DNA from: Breviolum minutum Mf 1.05b.01
Taxonomy: Eukaryota; Sar; Dinophyceae; Suessiales; Symbiodiniaceae
Assembly (NCBI GenBank): GCA_000507305.1
Contig: DF239876.1
Coordinates: forward strand, 62,001 to 126,000
DNA length: 64,000 nt
Direction: 5' to 3'
Shown: positions 47,933-58,415 of the stretch, piece after piece
Layout of the letters: each line of letters opens with the position of its first letter
Position numbering within the stretch: the first letter of the stretch is position 1
Position numbers and translations under genes: made by a program
Notes under the pieces: model-generated
What the model was told of the DNA's origin: nothing
Database searches by the model: none
What the model saw: only the letters and a program-made list of their open reading frames with translations

Positions 47933-48181
47933 CTTCCACCTCCATCAGTACAAACAAAATGAAAAGGGTTTAGATATCTCTATATATATATATATCTGCA
48001 CAAACTTTAATAATTCCTACCTCGTCTACCTCGTTGCTCAATTAGGTTCCGCGTCTTTAGCGCCTCGCCTCGTTAAATAGGGTTTCAAATAAACCACCTC
48101 GTCCCCTGCAACACCCTGCTTCTTTTTAAGTCTTGCTTCGCTTTGGTGGTGACATCTCATCCAGTATTATTGTGGAAACCA

Positions 48182-48352
48182 TTACGCCCGCTTCTGGAGC
48201 AGCGAATCCACTTGAACAACTAGACAAGAGACGCGCATGTTCCGGCTTTGCCGGTTTGCGCTTGTAGTTTGCTCGGCTGCGGCCAACATCACTTCGAATT
48301 TTCCCAATTCTTTGGCGAACAATGCCACCTTTTCGGTAGAAGCTGGTGGCTT
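48182..48352 (-). CDS. Terminal exon, helical protein
   Basis: 57 codons from a tctcttgacag acceptor to TAA: STEKVALFAKELGKFEVM, LAAAEQTTSANRQ, VVQVDSLLQKRA. Two other frames are open, but this one matches the phase-0 end of 48496-48634. Confidence 0.65.
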   Translation of the reverse strand, partial: KPPASTEKVALFAKELGKFEVMLAAAEQTTSANRQSRNMRVSCLVVQVDSLLQKRA

Positions 48353-48397
48353 CTGTCAAGAGAAGCTTTTTGGAGCAATTTTATTGTAAATTCCCAC

Positions 48398-48424
48398 TGC
48401 AGTTGCGCTTGGGCAGCTGGAAAA
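48398..48424 (-). pseudogene. Decayed copy of exon segment at 48538-48564
   Basis: tttttccag-ctgcccaagcgcaactgcagtggga matches the functional copy tttccag-ctgcccaaagcgcaattgcaatggga but lacks one A, shifting the frame to a stop within 12 codons. Confidence 0.55.
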
Positions 48425-48495
48425 ACATCTGAAAAGCTCGCTGCCTGCTCTCAAGAGTGTCTGGAGGTGAAAATAAAAAAACAACTTTTCGGAGC

Positions 48496-48634
48496 CTGAA
48501 AAAGTTGTTTTTTTAATTTGCCAGTTAGGAGGGTCTCCCATTGCAATTGCGCTTTGGGCAGCTGGAAAAGCACGTGCAATATGTGTCCTACGCTTTGTTC
48601 TCCAAGCTGAGCTCTCGTTCTTTTCCATTGATCA
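48496..48634 (-). CDS. Exon, helical, GC donor
   Basis: WKRTRAQLGEQSVGHILHV then LPKAQLQWETLLTGKLKK; acceptor aagaattag; GC donor TCAG|GCTCCG, in phase with 48182-48352. Confidence 0.55.
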
Positions 48635-48783
48635 CTAATTCTTGGAACACACCACGGGAGTGACCTCGTTAAAATGCACATCTCACCTCGTTACCTCGGC
48701 TGAGGTCGCTAAAGTTTGCCCAGATATATGTTATGTACTGTATATATACACATATTCATATATACAGTATATGACACAACTAC

Positions 48784-48899
48784 CAAAGTTGGCTCGTTTT
48801 TCGGCTTTCAAATCCAACAAGCCCTGCCTCAGCTGTTTTGTGGTGACGATGCCATTTGGGTCGATTGGTGGGAGATGTCTCGTAGGAATCTCGTAGATC
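48784..48899 (-). CDS. Exon with degenerate EF-hand-like loop
   Basis: IDPNGIVTTKQLRQGLLDL between a cctgttcag acceptor and TTTG|GTAGTT donor. D-x-N-G-x-V is EF-loop-like, but loop positions 1 and 12 are not acidic, so calcium binding is doubtful. Confidence 0.55.
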
Positions 48900-50641
48900 C
48901 TGAACAGGGGCAAGCATCTGATAAAGGTGGATGGAAATGAAATGAAATGACCAAATCCATGCAGCAGCATGGTTGGTTTTCTATGATTCTCTAGGCAAAT
49001 CATGCGAGGGAAGCTACTTGAAGTTCGTTCATCTCTAGTTTAGTCCCCTGAACAAGTCTGAAAGCTAGAATAGAAATGCTTGGATGACAACAGCTGTTCT
49101 GAAACTATTTTAATTAGACATCAAGAATCATACAAAACAATATGGACTAGAGATTATCTTCTCTACAAACTGAATCATCGAATTATGGGTTATCTCCAAC
49201 ACGTCGGCACTCAAGCTTTCTATACTTCCCTGAGTGGCAAAACACATATCTGTTGAACCACAAATGGTCATGCCAAAGTGTTAGGATACACTTTGAATTT
49301 GGATTTAAGAGGCCAGAAAGGCCAATATTAGCTTGCTTCCTTCATGGCTTACATAACTAGTTTTCAATTAACACTGCAACACCTTCATGGAGAACATCGA
49401 AAATCACCAACAAATCAGACTACAAGACCTTGGACGAAGGCAAACTTCCATGATCCCAGGGCTGAGAAAACCTCAGACCAAATGGGAGGAAACGAATTGA
49501 CTGATTTGATGATTTCCAAAACATGGGCCTTTTGGGTGAGGTCGTACATATCGCCCTAATTTGTCCTATCCAATCACATGTGTCTTCTTGATGACTGCGT
49601 GCCACTTTGCGCCATGAAATGGCACTCTCTGCTGGGAGGCCCCAACGTTGGCACCGCATGGCTGGGGGAAATCATGGCTTTCAGCAAGTGTCAGGCCACC
49701 ACAACTAGTGAATCCTAGATTGATGTAACCAACTTGCATTCATTTCTCACAACACCGTTAAAAACCAAGGTAAAACAATACCTAGCCTATCATTTTCCCA
49801 CAGACTCCTGGGAGTCCAAAGAGAGGCTGCAAGTTTGGTAGGTTTGTTTTCCCGGACCGACCGGGGCAAAGAAGGACCCAAAGTTCTGTGACATTTTTGT
49901 TGTTTGGACAAATCTCGCAGGAAAGCTCAAAAATCAACATGGAAAAAGAGGGCTAACTAAACTATGATGCGTTTCTAAAGTGATTCTGTTTGGTCCTGTT
50001 TGTGATCCTGTTTGTGGTCCTCATGATAGCATCTTTGCGTGGGGTGGCACTTGGACCAGGGGCTGGCAGCGGCCATAGGATGGTTTCTGGGATCCAGGTC
50101 CTCCAAAGGTTGACCTTTAGGACTAGGAGTCTGGTTGAGCTGGAGGAATCATGGCTTCTATCACTGGATCATTTGCATTATCACCTTCTCGTGTTCCTTG
50201 TCATCCCAGCAAAGATCAAACAAAGGGCTGAATTAAATACTCCAGTCATGTCAGTACTTCAGTGTGTCTCAAAACTAGGTGACACTACCCTTCAAATTTA
50301 CACAACAATGTCACAGTCTCTATATTGAGTGAGGACGTTGCTGTTGTGAGAGACACTCATATTTGATCACGTCTGGAGACGTCTCAAATCGTCTCCAAAT
50401 TAGAGGTCTCCAATTAGTCTTTGGAAGATGTAGAATTTCGGTAAAACAAACATTCAAACACCAAGAAAGCATACGGAAAAGGATGGGGTTTCAGTTGGTA
50501 AAGAATCCAAATCCCTCGATCTACACTTGCTAAAATATTGTCCATATGAGCAACAAGGTGTAACGGTTTGACATGGAATCCACCTGGTTGGGGTGATGGC
50601 AAAACAACAACAGCAATAACAAAATGTATCTACAAAGCTGT

Positions 50642-50792
50642 TCAAAGTGCCGGAGTGACAAGATCAACTTCCTCCCCAAAACGTCTGGCCAACACCCAAC
50701 AGCTGCAGCGTGGATTGGCTGTCGCACCGAACGAGACTTGACTGTAGGTGGCCGGAGCGCTGAACAGCTTGCAGCCAAGCACTGACCACTTC
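50642..50792 (-). CDS. Coiled-coil gene, terminal exon
   Basis: KLFSAPATYSQVSFGATANP then LARRFGEEVDLVTPAL and stop. Acceptor gattctacag. Frame fixed by phase from 50969-51014. Confidence 0.6.
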
Positions 50793-53700
50793 CTGTAGAA
50801 TCTGCGCAAAATGACATGCGTTTCTGGGTCAATTTTTAGCACGACTTTGAGTGTTAAATCAAAAATCGATGTAAATGCAAGGATGTGATGAGAACCAATC
50901 TCCATGCTTTGTCAATAGGGTTTCATACCAGGACCAGTAATTACAAGATTTCAGATATCCCCAACTACAGAATTTTCAGCCAAATAGTCAATAGTGGGTT
51001 GGGTGACGTCACCTCTGCAAGTTAATTCACTTCATACGTGGTAATAATGCAAAAGGCATATCATAATTCACCCTTCAGCTGAATCAGTTTGGACAATTCT
51101 TTGGGAGAAGTCCACAAATTCGAAAACAAACAATCAAAACAATGACAACACACTTCATTTCAGGAATAATCACCTCTTGACTTTTCCGTCTTCCACATTG
51201 ATCTTCCCTCAAACAGCCATCGGCGGTCCTCGAAGTTGGTATCCCATGGTTTCACCTCCAAAGGTTTGTCCACTTCTTTAAAGGACACTGAAATCAAGAC
51301 CTCGAAACAGAAATGGGCACCATATGGGCACCCGGAAGCACACCACCCCACCCTATCCCCACCCGGCAAGTTCTTTCATGTGTGTGTTTCGCATGTGTCT
51401 TCTTGGGTGAGGGGAAGGGTGCACATCGGAAAGGGCCTATTGAAATGAACAATCATCATTCATCAACCAAACATACCCTCTAGAGAACTCGCATATTCCA
51501 CGTTTGGAAGAAGGATTTCATCTTCAAATTTGATTTTTCCAAAAACTTATGCTAAATAAAATACTTTGCAAAAACGTTCACAAAAAAGATCCACTGTTAG
51601 TTCCCAGAAAAGTTAACCTCTGCAAAACTAAAAGGCACCATCACCAAAACCAATCATACCACCCTTTTGCCACCGAAGTGCATCGCTGACTGCAAGCTGT
51701 GCAGGACCAGGTGGCTCAGCATTGGCTAGCTCCTCCGGCATGAGGGATTTACCAATTGAAATGTTGATACTGTTGATGGAAGAAATCCGGCTAACCAGTT
51801 GATAGGTCGTTTATCCAATTATTTTCTACATCCCATCACCAATTAATACTTTGATAGACCATGAATCTGAGTGACAAACAATCATATTTCCCCCACCCGG
51901 AGTACAAGATTGTAAGGATTCCCGTGGTTGAAACTAAAGCCATGGAAATATCCAGGGGAATGGCAGTCATAGAGGTACCCTTTCGGCAGCTATTCTGCAG
52001 CTCCTGACGCACTTGCTCCGCTTCCTGCCGATCCTTCTCGGCCCTCTCCCGCTCCTTGCCATGTTTTTGAAGCAGTTTCCACATAAATAGTCATGTTAGA
52101 CAATTAATAACATATAAAGTGGACAGTGTTGCTTCATATGTCCGCTTGCAATTCATGATTTGGGGGTGACACGTGGTGATACTGTTTCCCGCCATTTCAT
52201 ACCTGGTACTGATACTCAAAACATCTAACAGTGTGTAAGGGGTGCTCGTCCAAGCAATCTGACCATTTGGCAAACTTGAGTCTTGAAGTAAATGCTTTCC
52301 AAATACCAACAGCGCATCACTCAATGACCACAAAACCAAAAAACAAACACAAACAAATTACTTTACTTCGAGTGATCCCACCAAAACTGCCATGACATTT
52401 CAAAACTACCATCTAACAACCCTCACCTGACAGGTGGGGAAAACACACATCATCAAAGAACAAAACAAGCAAAATAAACAACAAACGAGGCAGCCAACCA
52501 ATCATTCCCCAACAACTTCGACTTAGAAACCTAGCAGTTCGACATCACAGAATATCACAGGATCCTACTTTCTCCCCGTTTTCTTCCTGTCGTTCCTTAA
52601 ACATCAAGATCATAAGCATTATTCCCAGCGGTTTGTTTTTGATCCCTTTCACAAAATGTCTGCATGAACATGTCTCTGATAACATGTTGGAAGACCTCGG
52701 ATAAACTGCTCCAATACTTCCAGGGGTCATTGTCATCCTCCATTCCCCTCCATTTCGCCTAGCCTTGTTCAAGGCATCAGCAATCTCATCGCGGGCACGG
52801 ATCAAGGAGTCGCGCTCAGAGGCCACTTTCTGGTTGAGACCGGTGGTCTCTAAGGTCTGAAGCTCAAAAAAAAACATGGAAAGTATATCAATAAAGAGTC
52901 CAACAAAAACAAAGGACATCGCAAATGAGAAGTGTATGAATCCACCATGAAATCATTTGGTCGAGTGGTGTTGGATATTCTCACAATTGGCTGATGACCG
53001 TTAAGTCAAAACAGGGCGTTGTTACCCTCCTGAATTGCGTTTATTGAACTAGTTTGAAACAACAAGATTCACCAAAAAAAATAATGTTTATTGGGAGATT
53101 GGAAAAAACTTATGAAGTATATGACAACTTTGAGTACTAATATCTATTTGAGGTCTCCATGTTTTTTCTATGTGGACGGTAAACTAGTATTCTTCACCAT
53201 GTCGAATTGAAGTCATGTTAGCTGATTTCCATTGAATCACCACAATCTTTTTGCCCAGGTGTCAGAGCGTTGCATACGTAGTCAGAACACAAAGGTATTC
53301 CGAGATTAATAAACTGGTTTCCGGCTGTCAAAATGGTATAGGGTTGTTTTTTACTGAAAATTGTCACTTTTTGAGGATAATCCCAATACACCCCCCCCCC
53401 CCCAAGTTAGACATCCCTCGTTGTATTCATCCGGGGTTGACAGTGTACCATCCTCACCATTGCCATTCCTTCGCTCCTTACAGAGATCCTTCTCACTATC
53501 CAGCTGCTCTACGGCAGCTTGGAAGCGATTGAACAACTCCTCGCAGGCAAGTGAGGCTGGCCTAGCTTGTTAGGGTGCATCTTTCCAACATGTTTAGGAA
53601 AACCTATCCTTTTCTGGCTTATGAGTTATGGCAAAAGTCTCATAAGTCAACAACTTGAATTGATTGGGTTAGCTTTGTTAATTTATAAGACAGGCTAACA

Positions 53701-54503
53701 ATTAGGGTAAGGCCAATATGGTTTCCCAGCATCCTCCTTTCCTTTTGGGACTGCATCTGTTGAGGGGCATATTCTTAATTCTTAGCTTGGGGATGCTGCA
53801 AGTTAACATACTTCACAAAGATAATTGATGGCTGTTTTAAGTTTTGGCAGGTTGCCAACAAGATGAACCAACCTTTATAAATCTAAACAGTGAGACCGAT
53901 GAAGCTTGCACTGACTTTTTGCTTCACCCAGCACAATGTTTCGGCGCTACAGTCAATACAAGTTGCACAACTGTTCAATACAAGAATGCATGGGTTTCTT
54001 GCGGATGTTTAAGCTCTTTAAACATGTTTAAACTATCAATAGAAGAAATCCTGCCCCAGTTGATTCCACTATGAGAACGGTTTGATACATCCCAAGTGGT
54101 GCAGGATCTCTTCCATCAGCAGCATTTCTGTGTCTCCAACCATCTCCATGTATCCATTACAGTCATTCTTCACTGCAAGACCCTTCGCTAACCTCTTGGT
54201 GTTTTCAACTTTAAAACGCACACCTTAGATTCAACTGACACCTAGAAACCATCCCTCCCTCCCAAAATTCAAACAGTCTTCTCACCAGACTCTTTCAGAA
54301 TTGCTCCGGTGCTTTGTTAATTTTTAGGCACTGCACAATCTATATACCCAGTCATTTTGAGGTTTCTGGGGCACATATCACTGCCTTCAAACAAAAAGAC
54401 TCCACCGAAACCGAAACAACTCCGCACCTGATGTGTTCCCACGTACGCGGTGAGCTGCTCCTCCGGTGGGGTGTAGGCCGGAAAAAGTGACACATTGAAA
54501 CTT
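50642..54503 (-). CDS. Coiled-coil protein gene, at least 8 exons (gene-level)
   Basis: Exons in order: 54428-54503, 53482-53539, 52764-52856, 51999-52054, 51660-51769, 51174-51287, 50969-51014, 50642-50792. Phase is continuous at six of seven joins with GT or GC donors. The 53482/52856 join needs a GA donor (GAAG|GATCTC) or a missing small exon. The N-terminal half is heptad-like (FNRFQAAVEQLDSEK; RARDEIADALNK; AEKDRQEAEQVRQEL). The C-terminal half is mixed, with a hydrophobic stretch (LLTIWLKILKWSVLG) and a C-terminus ...VDLVTPAL. Cytoskeletal or scaffold role is a guess from the coiled coil only. The exon at 54605-54745 may belong upstream. Confidence 0.65.
50969..51014 (-). CDS. Coiled-coil gene, exon 7
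   Basis: 46 nt, acceptor aacttgcag, donor TTCT|GTAGTT. Two frames open; phase from 51174-51287 selects VTSPNPLLTIWLKI. Confidence 0.55.
51174..51287 (-). CDS. Coiled-coil gene, exon 6
   Basis: FKEVDKPLEVKPWDTNFED then RRWLFEGRSMWKTEKSR; acceptor tgatttcag, donor AGAG|GTGATT. Confidence 0.7.
51474..51612. mobile_element. MITE-like element, diverged
   Basis: taccctctagagaactcgcat at one end and actgttagttcccagaaaag at the other; lies in the intron between 51287 and 51660. Confidence 0.4.
51660..51769 (-). CDS. Coiled-coil gene, exon 5
   Basis: INISIGKSLMPEELANAEPP then AQLAVSDALRWQKG. Acceptor tccatcaacag, donor GGTG|GTATGA, in phase with 51174-51287. Confidence 0.7.
51773..51800. repeat. 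28-nt intron 3'-end motif
   Basis: Identical to 5588-5615; abuts the acceptor of exon 51660-51769. Confidence 0.7.
51999..52054 (-). CDS. Coiled-coil gene, exon 4
   Basis: ERERAEKDRQEAEQVRQE plus two bases; acceptor catggcaag. The GC donor (AGCT|GCAGAA) is the only one in phase with exon 5; a longer exon to 51979 with a GTACCT donor is out of phase. Confidence 0.55.
52764..52856 (-). CDS. Coiled-coil gene, exon 3
   Basis: 31 codons: LNQKVASERDSLIRARDEIA then DALNK; excellent acceptor (ttttttttgagcttcag), GC donor CAAG|GCTAGG. Confidence 0.7.
53390..53404. repeat. Poly-C tract
   Basis: About 14 consecutive C, an unusual homopolymer for this AT-rich context; possible length error. Confidence 0.8.
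53482..53539 (-). CDS. Coiled-coil gene, exon 2
   Basis: ELFNRFQAAVEQLDSEKDL; acceptor tgcctgcgag, GT donor CTCT|GTAAGG (or GA donor at 53489). Confidence 0.65.
54428..54503 (-). CDS. Coiled-coil gene, exon 1 (first visible)
   Basis: SFNVSLFPAYTPPEEQLTAY; acceptor ttcacaccag, donor TCAG|GTGCGG; phase 0 into 53539. Confidence 0.65.
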
Positions 54504-54604
54504 CTGGTGTGAAGGGAATGGGTCGGGTGATTTTGTGGTAATTATAGCTGGGAAATGGATACAACTAATTAATACATTAATGACCTAAAGACTCATGACT
54601 ATAC

Positions 54605-54745
54605 CTTGTTATCCTTGTTTCTTTCTGGGACGCAATCATCCCTTTTACCCTTTTCCATGATTTTTGCACTTGCCCACAGCTTTTTGTGGCTGTCCAATGT
54701 ACGTTCTGGAACATTAAGAGTGGCCGGAACCCCAAAATGATCGAT
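54605..54745 (-). CDS. Exon of unassigned gene
   Basis: 47 codons, DHFGVPATLNVPERTLDSHK then LWASAKIMEKGKRDD; strong acceptor (tatatttttcaag), donor CAAG|GTATAG. Phase does not fit 54428-54503 directly. Confidence 0.6.
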
Positions 54746-55027
54746 CTTGAAAAATATAGTTGCCCAAAATCCATGGGCCAATGGGACTTTGGGGGACTGT
54801 GGCCTGACTCTTCGACAATCGCTTCAGGAAAGGTCGTTTTGAAGTCTGTCATACAGCAATCATCTTGACCACTCTTGATAAAACATCAGTAAATGATCCT
54901 CTTCAAATGTTTCCTTTGCAATGCTATGTTATACATCATCAAGGGATAAGCTTCAAAATCACCAATCAGAAATGCACAAGGTCGGCATAGTGGCAGGATT
55001 CAAGGGAGTCAATTGTATCAAACTTCA

Positions 55028-55240
55028 CTATGTCGCTTCTACATGTTGTGCTGGTGGGTGACCCATGCAGCACCACAGTGCTGCAACGACGGACAGCTTG
55101 AGGTCATTTTCTGCAGCAGCGGAGCTTTTGACGAATTGCAACAGCACTGTCGCCACCGCCGTTGTCGCCACGTGGGTTACCCCAGTCGCATGATTCATAC
55201 AAACTATGCAAAAAATCGGCGTGTTCACTGTCTCAATGGT
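55028..55240. other. GC-rich island, likely exon, strand undecided
   Basis: All minus and plus frames show long open stretches with GC third positions (minus: VKSSAAAENDLKLSVVAAL; plus: QLEVIFCSSGAFDELQQH). No convincing pair of splice sites settles it. Confidence 0.35.
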
Positions 55241-55871
55241 TTCACATTAGTACTGGTACTGTAAATGAAGAAATTACCAATGGCTCAAACATCTCGGAAC
55301 AAAGTCTACACTAGTATTCCCTCCACCTGTGTTGCTTCTCCTTTTGGAGAAAGGTCCAACCAAACATATACATAATGAACAACTCGATCGTTCCAAAACC
55401 TGATCAGTTTGGTCATTGTCCCCTAGTCTCTATGGTCACTAGAAGATCGTTTTTGTTGTATCGGTAAACCCAAATGAGTTTTTCTAAACAAAATTACGGT
55501 ACATGTATATATACACATTATAGAGAGAGGCTATAGTTGCATCCACCAATTTTTCAGTACTACAATATATACTAATATATACATACACAGTTTATATGTG
55601 TCAACAAATGTGACATACCTCATCCTCCAAATGCAGGTATACGGTATATGCAAGGTAGTAGCAAGTTGAAAATGAAGGAAAATAACAAGTTGAAGATATA
55701 GATTTGAGAGGAAACATCACACCTCTCAAGCGGGCGTACAAACTTACATGCAGTAATTACTGTCTTCTATGCGTACAACATCGACTTGGTTGCATTAGTT
55801 CCCACCAATATTTGAAGAAATGCTGCAGGTTGTTTCTCCTTTGAGACAGGAATGAGTGGTTCCTGCGGTTT

Positions 55872-56206
55872 TTAAGTTCGACAAACATAATCGATTGAAA
55901 CCGCCTCAAGTGGGAGCAAAATGTTGTTTTCAGATGCATGGGTCATACCAGTACCGCTTGCCATGATATATAGCTGTCTACTACCATTGATTTCTGATGG
56001 AAAACCACGTTTAATCCAATATGTCCCAACGCAATCCAACGCACATGTTTTTGTGAATGCATCAGCAATTTGTATTTCTGGTTCTTGTTGTACTGAAATC
56101 GTTTCATGGAAACCTTTAATGGAACTTTTTGTCGACATCTCTCGAGGTCAACCATCATCCAATGAAGACAGCGGCCAGTAGCAATCAGGTGAGCCGAATG
56201 ATGCAA
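55872..56206 (-). pseudogene. Possible remnant of a Ty1/copia-type pol end
   Basis: Minus-strand frame reads PEIQIADAFTKTCALD followed some residues on by WIKRGF. This resembles the '(Q)xADxFTK' signature near the end of copia-type RNase H regions. The frame lacks a start and upstream pol motifs, so this is a short decayed fragment at best. Confidence 0.3.
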
Positions 56207-56229
56207 CTAAAGCCAGTAGCGACTTTCAG

Positions 56230-58328
56230 GGAAAAAAAACAACAACAACAAAAGGCACTCTTCCAAGGTGCCGTGATTTTGGACTTTTTGGGTGATCTTC
56301 GGGGTTCTGGTAGTATGAGGGAATTCTTATACTCAACATCATCCAGAGATTCCTAGATTGCTCTCGTTTTTCGAGGCTGCATTGATAAAATCAAAATGAG
56401 CAATGTGTACACAAGCCTAGGACAGTAAATTGCAAACCTTAAAAAAACATCATAAAAGTATCACAAAATCTATCCCCAACGTCTTGCCAGTAGCTCCTTC
56501 ACTGGCTATTTGTGCAACCTTGCACCGACATATATGATGCAGAACTGATGCTCAATCTGTTTGAACACTTACTTTTCCAAAACTCGACATTTCACCCACC
56601 TACAGATTGACACGACAGCTAAAAACTGTAATCTAAAACGTGCCCCTGTAAGCTGGCATGGAATGGCCTTGTGGTGTCATTTGTCTTGTGTCAACATTTC
56701 TGAAAGTCTCTACTTTCACAGTGAGCCTCGCTGAAGTTGTCATGTACATGTAGCGCTACGCATGCCACACCGTGTCCCAAACCCTTGGTTGGAAAGCAAA
56801 GGCTGTATGCATGCAATTGAAGCAAACAGGTGGTAAATGGTGCGCACCTGAAATAAGATCCACATATCCACTTCTGCTGGTTTCAGTATTGGAAAAAAAA
56901 ACAACACCCCTTGGACTACTGGCACCTTTTAAACGTGTGAATAGTGAATAGTTATGTAACTACAAACCCTAGTGATATCAAAGGCAATCTGATAATTAAA
57001 ATCGATATCAACAAACCATAGACAACTTACATAATTACATTAACCACTACATATGTATCCATATACAAGTGCATTTGGACAAAAACATGTAAACCTCAAA
57101 AAATGGACAAAGCACTGTCATAACACCAATAGGTGATCCCTATGGCAGCCAACACCTTCTGACAATTTTCGCGGACGATTCTGAGGCTGAAATATATTTC
57201 TGAGACGTCAATTGTTTGAAGATCCATCGGGACCATTTGATCTATCTGACATGTTGAGCTACTGTACGAAGTGCATCAACTTGGGTTTGGTGCACGGCTA
57301 TCTCCCCAGACAGCCCGCATCTTGGGCAGGATAGATTTACCAAGCACCTGACGATGGGTCTCTTCAATTGGTGATTGATATAAGATCTGTGAAATGATAT
57401 GGCAGAAATATAGTTGCGTGGTGTGGCAATAGTCGGGTCTTTATAATCAAAGTAGGGTGTTTTACAGTAGAGTATTTAGTGTTTTAGCAGTACTGTATAT
57501 TGTTTTGTTCCTTTAGTATTTTCAGGTGTGGTATGGTGAAGCAAGCTCTAGGATTAACAAAAGACAAATGTACGTACTATATTGATATAGTATTGAGATA
57601 TTGATAGACAAACCATTTCCTAAGTCAACCACACCCTAGTCAACACTCATCCACGAAAGTATAGTCTCATATTCAATAAATCACAATTCTGAAATGGTGT
57701 GTCAATTTCCCTAAGCTTCATTTTGCTAAATCGCTTTTGTACGGTAGGACATCTGCATCTTCTGTATACAAATCTTCAGCGTATCACTTTCGTGACCTCT
57801 CCTGGGAGTTCCCACTAACTCACTAGTCCTCACCGGTGCCCCAGCCCCATTCTGCAAACAACACTACAACATGTAATTTTTGAGGTGGGTTGACCATGAT
57901 AAATGCTCTGATTCAACCATGTGTTGATACTTGATGGTTGAGATTTCTGGTGTCACCAATCACTTGTTGAAAAATGGATGAAAATTCCGGCCAAACTCAT
58001 CAAAAAGCTATTGATTCACCTCCAACCCCATCACCCCACCTACCCCCCAAAAAACAGCCAAACCTGTCGAAAGCCTTCACTTCCTTGTCCTTGCAGGGCC
58101 TAGGAGGATGACACAACGTACGTTGCGTAGACTCAAATACGAAGAGAATACGTAAGTGGACATCCCCAATAGCATTAGGATAAAGTTATTGGACATGTTC
58201 AGATAGTCAACGTACTCCAGGATAGTGGTAAATATTAAAATTATCCAAACAATAAAACATGTAATATCATCACTGTCTGACGCGTTCCATCTAGACAACT
58301 TATAATTATAAGTTCACCCCATTTCACC
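56230..58328. other. No supported exon; one weak candidate
   Basis: Around 57290-57370 a minus-strand frame contains LSCPRCGLSGEIAVH, but splice sites are weak. Otherwise AT-rich. Confidence 0.35.
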
Positions 58329-58415
58329 TCAACAGCGACAGCTCCAGTCACAGCGCGCCTCCTCGCACTGGGCTAAGATTTGTGGGCCATACACAGAGAA
58401 GTGCTTTGCCACCAC
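58329..58415 (-). CDS. E2 exon, C-terminal helices, probable last exon
   Basis: VVAKHFSVYGPQILAQCEEA then a Cys-rich tail to TGA. Acceptor gcggccag. A larger exon starting at 58443 is open but off-phase. Confidence 0.7.
   Translation of the reverse strand: MVAKHFSVYGPQILAQCEEARCDWSCRC

Noticed and set aside
49804-49838. Plus-strand 35-nt exon with good acceptor (ttttcccacag) and donor (TTTG|GTAGGT)
   Set aside because: Isolated, against the direction of the whole array, and no partner exons found.
49990-50328. 112-aa plus-strand ORF
   Set aside because: Weak codon bias, no ribosomal or splice context, opposite strand to its neighbours; kept only as a note.
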